NCBI GenBank assembly: GCA_003151975.1
Contig: PLZD01000032.1
Coordinates: 1-64,000, forward strand
Length of the DNA: 64,000 nucleotides
Direction: 5' to 3'
Source: Elusimicrobiota bacterium
GTDB lineage: Bacteria; Elusimicrobiota; Elusimicrobia; UBA1565; UBA9628
The notes below the pieces were generated by a model. It worked only from the letters and a program-made list of their open reading frames with translations, had not been told where the DNA came from and did no database searches. The position numbers were made by a program, and so were the translations under genes. This document shows, one piece after another, positions 22,856 through 31,481 of this stretch (position 1 is its first letter; each line of letters begins with the position of its first letter).

Positions 22856-23452
22856 TTATTCTCCTTCCTGGGCGCCTGTCGCCTTGCGGCTCGCGTCGGT
22901 CGTCGGCACGCCCATCGCGCACTGCGGACAGGCGTCGGGCGGGTAAACTTGCAGCGGGTAGCCGATCAAAGTCCGGATCGGCACGTTGAGAGAGAGGCCC
23001 TTCATCGAGCGGTCGACGATCGCGCCGACGCCGACGACCTTGGCCCCATACGCATGGGCGAGAGAAACGATCTCGCCGCTCAGCCGCCCCGAGGTCACGA
23101 CGTCGCTGACGATCAGCGCGCGCTCGCCGCGCTCGAGCCGGAAGTTTCTTCGCAGCGCGACCATGCCGTCGACGGACTCGACGAAGATCGAGCGGCACTT
23201 GTAGAGGCGCGCCATCTCCTGCCCCAAGATGGCCGACGAGGTCCCGGGCGCGATGATGACCTCGACGCCCGACGGGAACTTCGAGACCAAGGCCTTGGCG
23301 ATCTTCTGCGCGACGTGCGGATACTGCAGGACCATGGCGGTTTGAATGTAGACCGGGGTGTGCAGGCCGGAGGACAGCTGAAAATGACCGCTCACCACCG
23401 CTCCGTGCTCTTGCAGCAGGCCCAAAACGTCCGTCTTCTTGATCACGCTCAC
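22856..23452 (-). CDS. pyrE: Orotate phosphoribosyltransferase
   Basis: The 198-aa protein has the N-terminal GHFQLSSGLHTPVYIQ segment, the PRPP-binding motif ALIVSDVVTSGRLSGE and the C-terminal PPDACPQCA segment seen in one branch of PyrE. It makes OMP from orotate and PRPP. The catalytic loop region reads ALRRNFRLERGE. The ATG overlaps the stop of the AsmA-like gene by 4 bp (ATGA), and purB follows 2 bp later, so pyrimidine and purine steps share a transcript. Confidence 0.95.
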   Translation of the reverse strand: MSVIKKTDVLGLLQEHGAVVSGHFQLSSGLHTPVYIQTAMVLQYPHVAQKIAKALVSKFPSGVEVIIAPGTSSAILGQEMARLYKCRSIFVESVDGMVALRRNFRLERGERALIVSDVVTSGRLSGEIVSLAHAYGAKVVGVGAIVDRSMKGLSLNVPIRTLIGYPLQVYPPDACPQCAMGVPTTDASRKATGAQEGE

Positions 23453-25701
23453 TTTGATTCCTCCAATGTCTTCAGCTTCTCGATCTCGACGAAGCGCCCA
23501 GCGGCGCGCGCTCGTCCTTGAGCAAGGCGGTCCTCGATCTCGTGCTCGCCGATCTTCTTCAAGCGGATCTCGAGCGTCGGATTGCCGAGGTCGCCCGTCA
23601 CGCGAAATCCGATCGACGGCCGCCCCTTCTCATCGACCCACCACTCGGGCAGAGCCTTGGGGGTCTTCGTGAGCCGAGTCAGCACGGTCATATTGACCTG
23701 CTCGCGCGCAAAGTCCGCCGTGCCGTCGGCGACGGCCATCGTGGCGGGGCTGTCCACCAAAGTGAAGTGCGTCGTGACGACGCCCTGGCTGGCCGTGTAC
23801 TGTCCCTCAATACGGTTGAAGTCGAGCTCCTTCGGGAAGGTATCGGCCAACGTGAAATTGGACATCTTGGAAATCTTGTACATGTAGATGTATGGGAGAA
23901 AGACGATTCTAAGAAATTTATTCGACTCCTGGACCGCCTGGATGTCGTTGACGCGCCCGGGGCCGAAGCCGACCTTGACGTCGCCGCCGGCGCCCTTGAG
24001 GCTGGGCGTAACGCCGTGCAGGTCCCACAGGATATCGGTGCTCTTGAATTGAAAATTCGCGTGCGTGACTTGGCCGATGTGGAAGTGGCCGATCGTGTCG
24101 GGAAATTTATGCGGGATCGCGTACTTGAAGGTCTGGAGCCAGGGCACATCCGCGCGAGAGGCCGTCGTGGTCGAGATGCTGTTCGCGATCGAGACGACCA
24201 AATGCTGAGCGTGCTCCCAGCTTATTTTATCCACGTTGCCCGAGAGCGCGACCTCCTTGGGCTTGGAGAGGTTTGTTACGCGCACCTTAAGCTTCGCCCG
24301 CGAGTCGTCCCACTTGAACGCGAGGTCGTCGATCGTCAAGTCCTGACCCACGAGGCCCACCGTGCCGCTGATGTCGGTGAACGACTCGCCGAAAGCCGAG
24401 GCGGCTCCGTGCGAGGCCGCCGCCGAGAAATTATAGAAGTCGTTGGCCGCGGAAAGGTCCAGGTCGCCGCGCTCGATCGTCGAGTTCTTAAGTATCGCGG
24501 AAAATCCGCGCAGATGAACCTTCGCACGATGGACCACGAGCTTGTCGCTCCAGCCCGAGGCCCCCACCTCGCCGCTCGCGCTGCCCTTCAAATGAAAGCG
24601 GGTCACCGTCGGCTTGAAGGCCGCCAAGGCGTCCAACGGAAAATCCGAGACCGTGGCGAAGACGTCTAGCTTGGGCTTGGCGCCGGAGAGGTCGAGCGAG
24701 CCCGCCGCCGAGGCGTTGAGCGGTCCCGCCGAAGCTTGCAGCTGCTCGACTTTATACTGACGCGGCGCCAGGTTTTGGAGCTTGACCTTCCAATGACTCG
24801 GCGGCAGAGTCAGATCGAACTTCTTGTCGAGATAGTTCTGCCACTCCGCGGGACCCAGCGCCGGCAGAAGGATGTCCGCGGTGACCGACGGCTCGGCAAA
24901 TCCGTTGATCCCGACGGCGCCGCGAATCGGATGGCCGTCGACTTTGGCCTCGAAGCGCTCCGCGCGGATGTAGGCCTCCTTCCAGTTTTGGGAGGCCAGC
25001 GACATCGTGCCGTCGAGCGAGAGCGAGGCGCGCAGCTCGCGGCCCTCGAAACGGCTGAGGTTGTCGAAACTCAGGGCCAGCTTGAAGGGCTTGTCGAAGT
25101 CGAAGCGCGTCACCGCGAGACCGAAGTGCTCGAACTTGGTGCTCGTCTTGTTGAGCCGGTCGTCGATCTCGAGCGTGCCGTTCTCGATGACGGTGTGCTC
25201 GGCGGCCAGCGAGAGAGGAAGCTCGAACCTCCCGCTCGGCGAGATCACGGTCCCGGTCGAGGGCACGAGATCGGTGATGTTCCAAACGCCGTTCTCGTCG
25301 CGCCAGAGGTTGATGTGCGGGCTGACCAGCCTGACGTTATTAAGCTCGAGGCGGCGCTTCATCAACGCGTTGAGCTTGACCGTCACCACGACGATGTCGC
25401 TGTCGAGCAGGCGCTTCTCGGGGGCGAGCTTGGAGAAAATCTGGACGCCCTTGAGCTTGATGCCCTGCGGGCTCAGGACCACGCCTTGGATCTGCACCGG
25501 CCTGTGCATGACGTCCTGCAGCTGGACGACGAGAATCTGCCGCGCGCGCTCGTTGTCGAAGAGCTGCGGGAATGAGGCTAAAGCGCCCACGATCAAGGCC
25601 AGCAGGATGACGAACAGCGCCGCGAATCCCTTGACCAGAAGCCACAGAACCCTCAGGGCAAAACGGAAGTTGCTTCGCGGATGATGTGGCGAAGGATTCA
25701 C
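23449..25701 (-). CDS. AsmA-like envelope protein
   Basis: The 750-aa protein has one N-terminal transmembrane segment (about 18-45) and a long repetitive beta-rich region with AsmA/DUF748-type features: the early FDNERARQILVVQLQDVM, LSPQGIKLKGVQI and LNNVRLVSPHINLWRDENG segments, and many SGxVDL-like strands. The C-terminal part contains NRIEGQYTASQGVV, as in AsmA_2-type proteins. Members form long grooves that carry lipids between membranes or affect outer-membrane assembly. Start and stop fit the operon: 9 bp after the upstream gene and a 4-bp overlap with pyrE. Confidence 0.85.
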   Translation of the reverse strand: MNPSPHHPRSNFRFALRVLWLLVKGFAALFVILLALIVGALASFPQLFDNERARQILVVQLQDVMHRPVQIQGVVLSPQGIKLKGVQIFSKLAPEKRLLDSDIVVVTVKLNALMKRRLELNNVRLVSPHINLWRDENGVWNITDLVPSTGTVISPSGRFELPLSLAAEHTVIENGTLEIDDRLNKTSTKFEHFGLAVTRFDFDKPFKLALSFDNLSRFEGRELRASLSLDGTMSLASQNWKEAYIRAERFEAKVDGHPIRGAVGINGFAEPSVTADILLPALGPAEWQNYLDKKFDLTLPPSHWKVKLQNLAPRQYKVEQLQASAGPLNASAAGSLDLSGAKPKLDVFATVSDFPLDALAAFKPTVTRFHLKGSASGEVGASGWSDKLVVHRAKVHLRGFSAILKNSTIERGDLDLSAANDFYNFSAAASHGAASAFGESFTDISGTVGLVGQDLTIDDLAFKWDDSRAKLKVRVTNLSKPKEVALSGNVDKISWEHAQHLVVSIANSISTTTASRADVPWLQTFKYAIPHKFPDTIGHFHIGQVTHANFQFKSTDILWDLHGVTPSLKGAGGDVKVGFGPGRVNDIQAVQESNKFLRIVFLPYIYMYKISKMSNFTLADTFPKELDFNRIEGQYTASQGVVTTHFTLVDSPATMAVADGTADFAREQVNMTVLTRLTKTPKALPEWWVDEKGRPSIGFRVTGDLGNPTLEIRLKKIGEHEIEDRLAQGRARAAGRFVEIEKLKTLEESK

Positions 25702-25710
25702 CCGAAAATT

Positions 25711-26841
25711 CTAGCCTTTTTTTGTAGTCGGGAGGAGCCGTTCGTAGACCGAAGCCGTCGCGGCGAAATTGGAATCCCACGTGTTGGCGGCCGCAGACCG
25801 CGGGCCCAGCGCGCCGAGCCTTTGGCGCAGGCCCGGATCGCCCGCGAGCACGGTGATCTCGGAGGCGAGCTCGTCGGCGTTGGTGCGCTCGAGCAGGTAC
25901 TCGCGCGCCTCGCCCTGCATGAGCTCGGCGGCGCCGACGCGCTTGTTGGACAGCACCGGCAGGCCGCAGGCCAGCGCCTCCTGCACGCTTTGCCCGAACT
26001 CCTCAAAATGCGCCGGATGAACGTAAACATCGAGCGCGCGGTAGAACCGCTCGACCTGCGTCGACGGAGGAAGGAATGAGACGACTTCGCCAAGGCCCTC
26101 GGCCACCACCTGCCGCCGATAAGGACCCACATGCTTTTCCTTGCCCATGATGAGCGCCCGCAAGGTCCCGCGCAGGCGCGTCGCCGCGTGGCCGAGCGCC
26201 GAGATGAAAACATCGACGCCGCGCTTCTCGAAGTCACCCGAGGTGATGAGGCCGAAGACGACGTCGGTCTCGAGAAAGCTCAGCAGACCGCGCATCTGGC
26301 GGCGCACGGCGGGATCGCCGGCGGCGTTGAAGCGCGCGGGGTCGTGGCCCGGGTAGATCACCGAGGACGCCTCGGCCGGCACGCCGAAGCGGCTCATCAC
26401 GTCGTCGCGCATGAGCTTCGAGTTGCAGATCAAATGACGGAAGCGCCGCTCCTTGAGCTGCAGCGCGTGCAGTTCGCCAACGCCGCCGGACGGCAAGGGC
26501 GCACCGTGGATCAGCTCGTGCGCGGCGTGCACGCAGTTGTGCAGGCTCAGCACGTCCTGCTTAAGCTGGTCCCCGTGGCCGTGCACGAGATCGAAGCCCG
26601 CCGTCAGGGATTGCGCGCGCCAGGCGAAATACTTTCTTTTGACGGTGCTGCCGAACGGCAGGCCCCAGATCGCGCGGGGCTGCGCGCCCGCCGCTCGAAT
26701 CGCGTCGGCGTCGAGCCTCTCGCCGAAAACCTCCACGGCCCAGCCCTTCGCGCTGAGGCGCTTGGCGTGCTCGAGTATCGTCGTCACCGTGCCGCCGATG
26801 CCGGCGACGTCGCGGCTGACCAGCGCGATCCTCGGGCTCAT
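25711..26841 (-). CDS. GT4-family glycosyltransferase
   Basis: The 376-aa product from ATG 26841 has the GT-B fold of family 4: an N-terminal IALVSRDVAGIGGTVTTI segment, the middle FNAAGD and GDFEKRGVDVFISAL segments, and the donor-binding HPAHFEEFGQSVQEALACG, with the E-x7-E motif. It transfers a sugar from a nucleotide or lipid donor, probably to a surface glycan. The ATG overlaps the asnB stop (ATGA), which is why it is chosen over an in-frame ATG three codons upstream. Confidence 0.92.
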   Translation of the reverse strand: MSPRIALVSRDVAGIGGTVTTILEHAKRLSAKGWAVEVFGERLDADAIRAAGAQPRAIWGLPFGSTVKRKYFAWRAQSLTAGFDLVHGHGDQLKQDVLSLHNCVHAAHELIHGAPLPSGGVGELHALQLKERRFRHLICNSKLMRDDVMSRFGVPAEASSVIYPGHDPARFNAAGDPAVRRQMRGLLSFLETDVVFGLITSGDFEKRGVDVFISALGHAATRLRGTLRALIMGKEKHVGPYRRQVVAEGLGEVVSFLPPSTQVERFYRALDVYVHPAHFEEFGQSVQEALACGLPVLSNKRVGAAELMQGEAREYLLERTNADELASEITVLAGDPGLRQRLGALGPRSAAANTWDSNFAATASVYERLLPTTKKG

Positions 26842-28745
26842 GCCATCCACCGGTCGTACCAGCGCGCGAGGCTGTAGAGCATCCAGAGCCTAGGCGCGTG
26901 ATCGACATAGCCCGCGCGATGCTGGCGCAGCAGAGTCGAGCAGAATTTCGGATCGACCCAGCCGTCCTTGAACAAGCGGCTGCCGGCGAAGACGCTCTCG
27001 ATCGCCGGCCCCAGCGGTCCGCGCAGCCACTCCTTGAACGGAAATGAGAAGCCCATCTTCTTGCGGTTGACGACCTCGGCGGGCAGATGCCGCGCGGCGA
27101 CGTCCTTGAGCAAGCCCTTGAGCCGTCCCTGCGGCAGCTTCGAGGGCCCCGGGATCGAGAAGGCGAGCTCCACGAGGTCCCGGTCCAAGAACGGCGCCCG
27201 GGACTCGAGCGAGTTGTGCATCGTGACGCGGTCGACGCGGTTGAGCAGGACCTCGCTCATCTTCGTGTAGAACTCGACGAAGCAAATCCAATTGATGCGG
27301 TCGCCGCGGTCGGCGGCGACGCGCCGATACGAGCTGGCGAGATACCTGATGAAGTCGCCGGCGCCGTCGGAGGGCTCGGCCCCGGCGGCCGGGCCGGCCC
27401 AATGACTGTATAAAGACGGCGGGAAGCCCAGCGACGAGCCCCAGTAAATCGGCAAGCCTTCTGACGCGCGGCGCCAGCGCTCGAAGCGCTGGTGGCCCCG
27501 GTGCGTCATTTTGAAGGCCGGACCCGTCAGCGCATGCAGGGCCTTGGCGCCGAGGCGGTTGAGCGGTTTCGAGTAGTGGTCGATGTCGGCGAGGCCCTTC
27601 TGCATCGAGTCGTAGCCGAAGAAGAGCTCGTCGGAGCCTTCGCCGAGCAGCACGACCTTGAAGCCGTCGGCGCGCGCCCGCTTGCTCAGGAAGTGCAGCG
27701 GCACCCAGACCCAGTCGCTGATCGGATCGGGCAGGACGAGCGAGTCGTCCTGCAGGGCGTCCAGCACGTCGCGGCTTGAGATCAGCACCTCGCGGCAGTC
27801 GATCGGAAAGGATTTGGCGATCAGGCGCGAGTACTCGAACTCGTTGTAGCCCGGCAGGTCCGAGTAGCCGATGGTGTAGGAGGCCGTACCGCGCGCGCCC
27901 GCGGCGGCGGTCTTGGCGACGATCAGGCTCGAATCGATGCCGCCGCTCAGGAAAACGCAGACCGGCACATCGGAAACCAGGCACCGCCGTGCGGCCGTCG
28001 AGAGCGCGTCGTCGATGCGGTCGGCCGCGTCGCCGTGAAAGGTGCCCGCGGGCGTCAACGCGCTCCAATACTGGTGCGTCTTCGACTCGCCGTTTGAGAA
28101 CTCAAGCCAGCAGCCGGGCTCGACCTTCTCGAATTCCTCCACTAAAGTGTCGGGCGATGGCACGAACTTGAGCGCCATGAACGACTCGAGCCCGTCGCGC
28201 GAAAGCTCCTTGGCCCCCGGCCAAAGCTTAAAGAGGCCCGAGAGCTCGGAAGCGAAATAGATCCCCCCCTCGTGCTCGGCGTAGTAAAGCGGCTTCTCGC
28301 CCGCGCGGTCGCGCGCGAGGAAGAGCGTCTTTCGGTTGTGGTCGTAGAGCGCGAACGCGAACATGCCCGCGGCGCGCGCGAGTATTCCCGCCAGACCCCA
28401 GCGTTGATAGCCTTGGAGCAGGACCTCGGTGTCGGACAGCGTCGAGAACTTATGCCCGAGCCCTTCCAGCTCGCCGCGGATCTCCTCGAAGTTGTAGATT
28501 TCGCCGTTGTACACGATCCACGCCGCGCCGTCGGCCGACGCCATCGGCTGATTGGCGCGCTCCGAGAGGTCGATGATCGACAGGCGCAGGTGGCCAAAAC
28601 CCAGTCCGCGATCGGCCCAGACCTTGACCGCCTGCGCGTCCGGGCCGCGGTGCGCCATCGCGCCCACCGCCGCTCGCAGATCGCGCTCGGCGCGCGGCGC
28701 GTCGAAATTGCCTTTCGGCTTAAAGACTCCCGCTATCCCGCACAT
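26838..28745 (-). CDS. asnB: Glutamine-hydrolysing asparagine synthase
   Basis: The 635-aa product starts MCGIAGVF, so Cys2 is the N-terminal nucleophile of the class II glutaminase domain. RGPD, VYNGEIYNF and the ATP pyrophosphatase motif SGGIDSS follow, then GEGSDELFFGY. The length fits the long asparagine synthase type found in glycan gene clusters, where related proteins amidate sugar or peptide carboxylates. A GT4 gene follows with a 4-bp overlap, so a role in surface polysaccharide is as likely as asparagine supply. The start overlaps the upstream kinase gene by 13 bp. Confidence 0.93.
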   Translation of the reverse strand: MCGIAGVFKPKGNFDAPRAERDLRAAVGAMAHRGPDAQAVKVWADRGLGFGHLRLSIIDLSERANQPMASADGAAWIVYNGEIYNFEEIRGELEGLGHKFSTLSDTEVLLQGYQRWGLAGILARAAGMFAFALYDHNRKTLFLARDRAGEKPLYYAEHEGGIYFASELSGLFKLWPGAKELSRDGLESFMALKFVPSPDTLVEEFEKVEPGCWLEFSNGESKTHQYWSALTPAGTFHGDAADRIDDALSTAARRCLVSDVPVCVFLSGGIDSSLIVAKTAAAGARGTASYTIGYSDLPGYNEFEYSRLIAKSFPIDCREVLISSRDVLDALQDDSLVLPDPISDWVWVPLHFLSKRARADGFKVVLLGEGSDELFFGYDSMQKGLADIDHYSKPLNRLGAKALHALTGPAFKMTHRGHQRFERWRRASEGLPIYWGSSLGFPPSLYSHWAGPAAGAEPSDGAGDFIRYLASSYRRVAADRGDRINWICFVEFYTKMSEVLLNRVDRVTMHNSLESRAPFLDRDLVELAFSIPGPSKLPQGRLKGLLKDVAARHLPAEVVNRKKMGFSFPFKEWLRGPLGPAIESVFAGSRLFKDGWVDPKFCSTLLRQHRAGYVDHAPRLWMLYSLARWYDRWMA

Positions 28746-29323
28746 AACTTGAGTGTCAGAGCTACGCCAATAGGCATCCACATATTGTCGTTAAAAAGGA
28801 GACTCGTGGGTAGGAATTCAATGATCGTCCCCGCGCTGGCGCCAGCCAGCGCGGAACCGGCCGAAAATCCCAAGCATGTTCCAACGGCGGCGCATGTCAA
28901 AAAACAGGCGGCGGAACCTTCAATAGATTTCTTCGACCCGAACAAGTGATGCCTCCCGACCGCCTTCCCCACAAGCGCCGCCGCCGTGTCTCCCAACGAG
29001 ACGCAAAGCAATCCAGCCGCAACAAAACGCGCTTGATCCCGCAAAGCGAGAAACAAGATGAATGCCCCGACCGTCGTGCTCACGATGCCGCTGTAATGAT
29101 TCCTCTCTTCCTCGCGCGCGAGTCCGCCCATGAGGTCGAACAGTAATTTATTGACGGCAGGAATATAAAGCCGGGAGGTCTCGACGACGAAGACGAGGAT
29201 CGTCCACGGGATCATCCAACGAATGATCCGCGGGTAGCCGATCCAATAGTAAACGATCAGGAACGCCAACGAGAGCTGGTGGAAGGTCTTGCGGCCGAGC
29301 TCCTTGAACCATTCCCGGTTCAT
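28733..29323 (-). CDS. DGK1/VTE5/SEC59-type CTP-dependent lipid kinase
   Basis: The 196-aa membrane protein has about five transmembrane helices and the family signature GDTAAALVGKAVGRHHL followed by GSKKSIEGS. The N-terminus MNREWFKELGRKTFHQLSL also fits (ExxRKxxH). Family members phosphorylate dolichol, phytol or diacylglycerol with CTP. In a glycan-linked cluster a polyprenol or diacylglycerol substrate is plausible. The coding sequence looks lower in GC than its neighbours. Confidence 0.85.
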   Translation of the reverse strand: MNREWFKELGRKTFHQLSLAFLIVYYWIGYPRIIRWMIPWTILVFVVETSRLYIPAVNKLLFDLMGGLAREEERNHYSGIVSTTVGAFILFLALRDQARFVAAGLLCVSLGDTAAALVGKAVGRHHLFGSKKSIEGSAACFLTCAAVGTCLGFSAGSALAGASAGTIIEFLPTSLLFNDNMWMPIGVALTLKLCAG

Positions 29324-30063
29324 CAGGGATGACTCAGCTGGGACGCGAAGCCCGTCGTAAGCGGCTTGACGAAATGCCAGAGCCAGAGCCAGAAGACGAC
29401 GGTCCGGTCGGAGACCGCGCGAACGTCGTCGACGAAAGTGATGGCGTCGGGAAACAGCGCCTTAAGGAGCACAAGGACCACGAGACCGTTGGCCAGACCG
29501 ATCCAGGCCAGCGAGAACACGACGCCGCCGGCCTGCGCGAGGTCGGGTTGGGTCCGGTCCCAAATCACCTCGAAGGTCTTGAGCGCGTGGAAGGCCAAAG
29601 TCAGCCCGACCAGCGTCAAGAAGAGCAGGCTGTTCGAATGCGCGGGCTTGAGCCAAACAAAGAGCCGGTAGCCAAGAATGACCACGATCGTGTAGATGGG
29701 CACGCAGTAGGGCGCGAGCGCGATGAAGGCGCTGCTGTGCGAAAGATCGACATGGCCGCCGGTTTCGCCGACCTTGAAGCCCAGCACGCTGCCGCCGACC
29801 GACCACGCGGCCAGCGCGTGCGTGAGCTCGTGGCCGAAAATGTAGGCGCGGCGCGAGAGCGCGCCGGCCCAGCCGACGGGCCCCGCGTCGGAGATGGCAC
29901 AGTACCGAAGAAAGAGCCACGATGCCATCGCGAGCAGAAGCCCGGCCAAGAAGGGGAATGCCGCCGACGAGCGCGAGGCCAGAAGCGCCAGCGCGCGGCC
30001 CGCGGCCAGCAAGGTCAACGCCGAGCTCGGCATCAACGCCAGACCAACGAGAAGCCTAATCAT
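29323..30063 (-). CDS. Multi-spanning membrane protein with HEXXH motif (M50-like)
   Basis: The 246-aa protein has about six hydrophobic segments and HELTH at residues 78-82 in FGHELTHALAAWSVGG, as in M50-type intramembrane metalloproteases. A second metal-ligand motif is not obvious, although HSSAF and NSLL segments follow. It could be a site-2-protease-like enzyme or a catalytically distant M50B relative. The stop and the start of the next gene share base 29323. Confidence 0.7.
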   Translation of the reverse strand: MIRLLVGLALMPSSALTLLAAGRALALLASRSSAAFPFLAGLLLAMASWLFLRYCAISDAGPVGWAGALSRRAYIFGHELTHALAAWSVGGSVLGFKVGETGGHVDLSHSSAFIALAPYCVPIYTIVVILGYRLFVWLKPAHSNSLLFLTLVGLTLAFHALKTFEVIWDRTQPDLAQAGGVVFSLAWIGLANGLVVLVLLKALFPDAITFVDDVRAVSDRTVVFWLWLWHFVKPLTTGFASQLSHP

Positions 30064-30069
30064 TGCTCG

Positions 30070-30519
30070 CTACTCGAGCATGTAGTCTTTGTAGGGGATG
30101 TGCTTGGCGTCGAGCTCTTTCTTCCAGAGCTCCTTGGTCTTGGCCATCTGCTCGCGCGAGAGCACGACCCAATGGCTCTCGGGAGGCGTGAAAAGCTCGA
30201 CGGCGGTCTGGAACCAGACGTAGGCGTACTTGAGGCTGCTCTCCGCGAGGCGCTGATCGCGCTCGAAGCGCGCCAGCTCCAATTTCTCCTCGTAGTCCGC
30301 CTCGGAAAGCCGTCCGGCCGTCAGTTCCGATTTAAACGAGGCTTCCTTGACGGCGAGCTCTCCGTCGAAGAAATTCTTCTTGAGCGACGGGTCCTTTTCC
30401 CACTCGAGGTACTTCATGCCCTCGAGGTAGGCCGAGCGGGCGCGCAGCACGAGATCGACGTAGGCCATCGCGTAGACCAACGCGGCGCACGCCAACACCG
30501 CGACCAGGACTCGCCGCAT
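30070..30519 (-). CDS. Membrane-anchored small protein, function unknown
   Basis: The 149-aa product has one N-terminal transmembrane helix (about 4-22) and a charged helical body with SLKKNFFDGELAVKEAS and KLELARFERDQRLAE, probably outside the cytoplasm. No known domain. It sits 8 bp after the two receiver genes and 6 bp before the HEXXH membrane protein, so it may be part of the same sensing or processing unit. Confidence 0.7.
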   Translation of the reverse strand: MRRVLVAVLACAALVYAMAYVDLVLRARSAYLEGMKYLEWEKDPSLKKNFFDGELAVKEASFKSELTAGRLSEADYEEKLELARFERDQRLAESSLKYAYVWFQTAVELFTPPESHWVVLSREQMAKTKELWKKELDAKHIPYKDYMLE

Positions 30520-30527
30520 GGGCGCTC

Positions 30528-31010
30528 CTAAAAAATACCGCCGCTCATCGGGCCGCGACTCTGGCCCGGGCCGCGGTTGAGGTCCGGCGGGCGAGTCCTA
30601 AGGATGTTGTGGATGGTCGAGCCGAGCACGGCGGGCCGCAGCGGCTTTTCCATGAACTCCTTGACGTTCGGCTCGAGCCGCACGATCTCGATGTTCTTGC
30701 GGTCCATGTGGCGGCCGGTGATGACGATGATCGGAATATTCCCATTGCCGGAGGCCTGCAGTTCGCGCAGGACCTCGTACCCGCCGAGGCCCGGCAGCAT
30801 GAAGTCGAGGATCAGCAGGTCGGGATTGAGCGCGCGCGCCTTTTGCAGGGCTTCGTTGCCGTCGGTGGCGCGGTCGGTGCGGAAGCCCTCCTTGCGGACC
30901 ACGTGCTCCATGAGATCGAGCAGGCTCTCGTCGTCGTCGACGAGCAGGATCAGCTTCTCGCCGGGGTCGGCGAGATTTTCTTCGGGCTGAGAGGCTTGTG
31001 GTTCTTCCAT
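30528..31010 (-). CDS. Single-domain response regulator (receiver only), paralogue A
   Basis: The 160-aa product is one receiver domain (about 19-140) with the acidic pair DDD at 25-27, phosphoacceptor Asp69 (LLILDFMLPG), Thr in VITGRH and Lys in MEKPLR. A short Arg/Gly/Pro-rich tail follows. No output domain. It starts 2 bp after a closely related receiver gene. Confidence 0.9.
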   Translation of the reverse strand: MEEPQASQPEENLADPGEKLILLVDDDESLLDLMEHVVRKEGFRTDRATDGNEALQKARALNPDLLILDFMLPGLGGYEVLRELQASGNGNIPIIVITGRHMDRKNIEIVRLEPNVKEFMEKPLRPAVLGSTIHNILRTRPPDLNRGPGQSRGPMSGGIF

Positions 31011-31012
31011 TG

Positions 31013-31450
31013 TTATTCCGGGTCGGCGGCCGGCTTCATCGTCGGCGCCGCGGTCTTCAAAATCTTGTGCAGCGACATCGTCAGAATGTTCGCCTTCACC
31101 GGCTTCTCGAGGAAATCCACGACGTTGGACTCCTGGCGGATCATCTCGGCGGTCGTGCGGTCGGTGTAGCGGCCCGTCACGATGATGATCGGAATCTTCG
31201 AGGTGTCGCCCTGCTGAAGCTGGCGCAGGATCTCGAAGCCGCCGTAGCGCGGGAGCATGAGGTCGAGCAGGACGATGTCGGGCAGGAGCTTCTGGATCTT
31301 ATTGATGCCCTCTTCGCCGTCGGAAGCGGTCTGGACCTTGAAGCCTTCCTTGCGGACCAGGAATTCGAGCAATTCCCGCACGCTCTCGTCGTCGTCGACG
31401 ACCAAAACGAGCTTGTCCTGGGGACGCCCCAAGGCGGTTTCCTCAGCCAT
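31013..31450 (-). CDS. Single-domain response regulator (receiver only), paralogue B
   Basis: The 145-aa product is a receiver domain with DDD at 19-21, Asp63 (VLLDLMLPR), Thr in IVTGRY and Lys in LEKPVK. It resembles the next gene along the whole domain, including a shared VRKEGF segment and GRxxDR after the conserved Thr, so the two arose by duplication. No cognate kinase is adjacent. TTTAAT with an extended TGA element ends 6 nt before the ATG, which may give it its own leaderless promoter within the run. Confidence 0.9.
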   Translation of the reverse strand: MAEETALGRPQDKLVLVVDDDESVRELLEFLVRKEGFKVQTASDGEEGINKIQKLLPDIVLLDLMLPRYGGFEILRQLQQGDTSKIPIIIVTGRYTDRTTAEMIRQESNVVDFLEKPVKANILTMSLHKILKTAAPTMKPAADPE

Positions 31451-31481
31451 GGCTAGATTAAATCATAAGCCCTAGGGTCGT

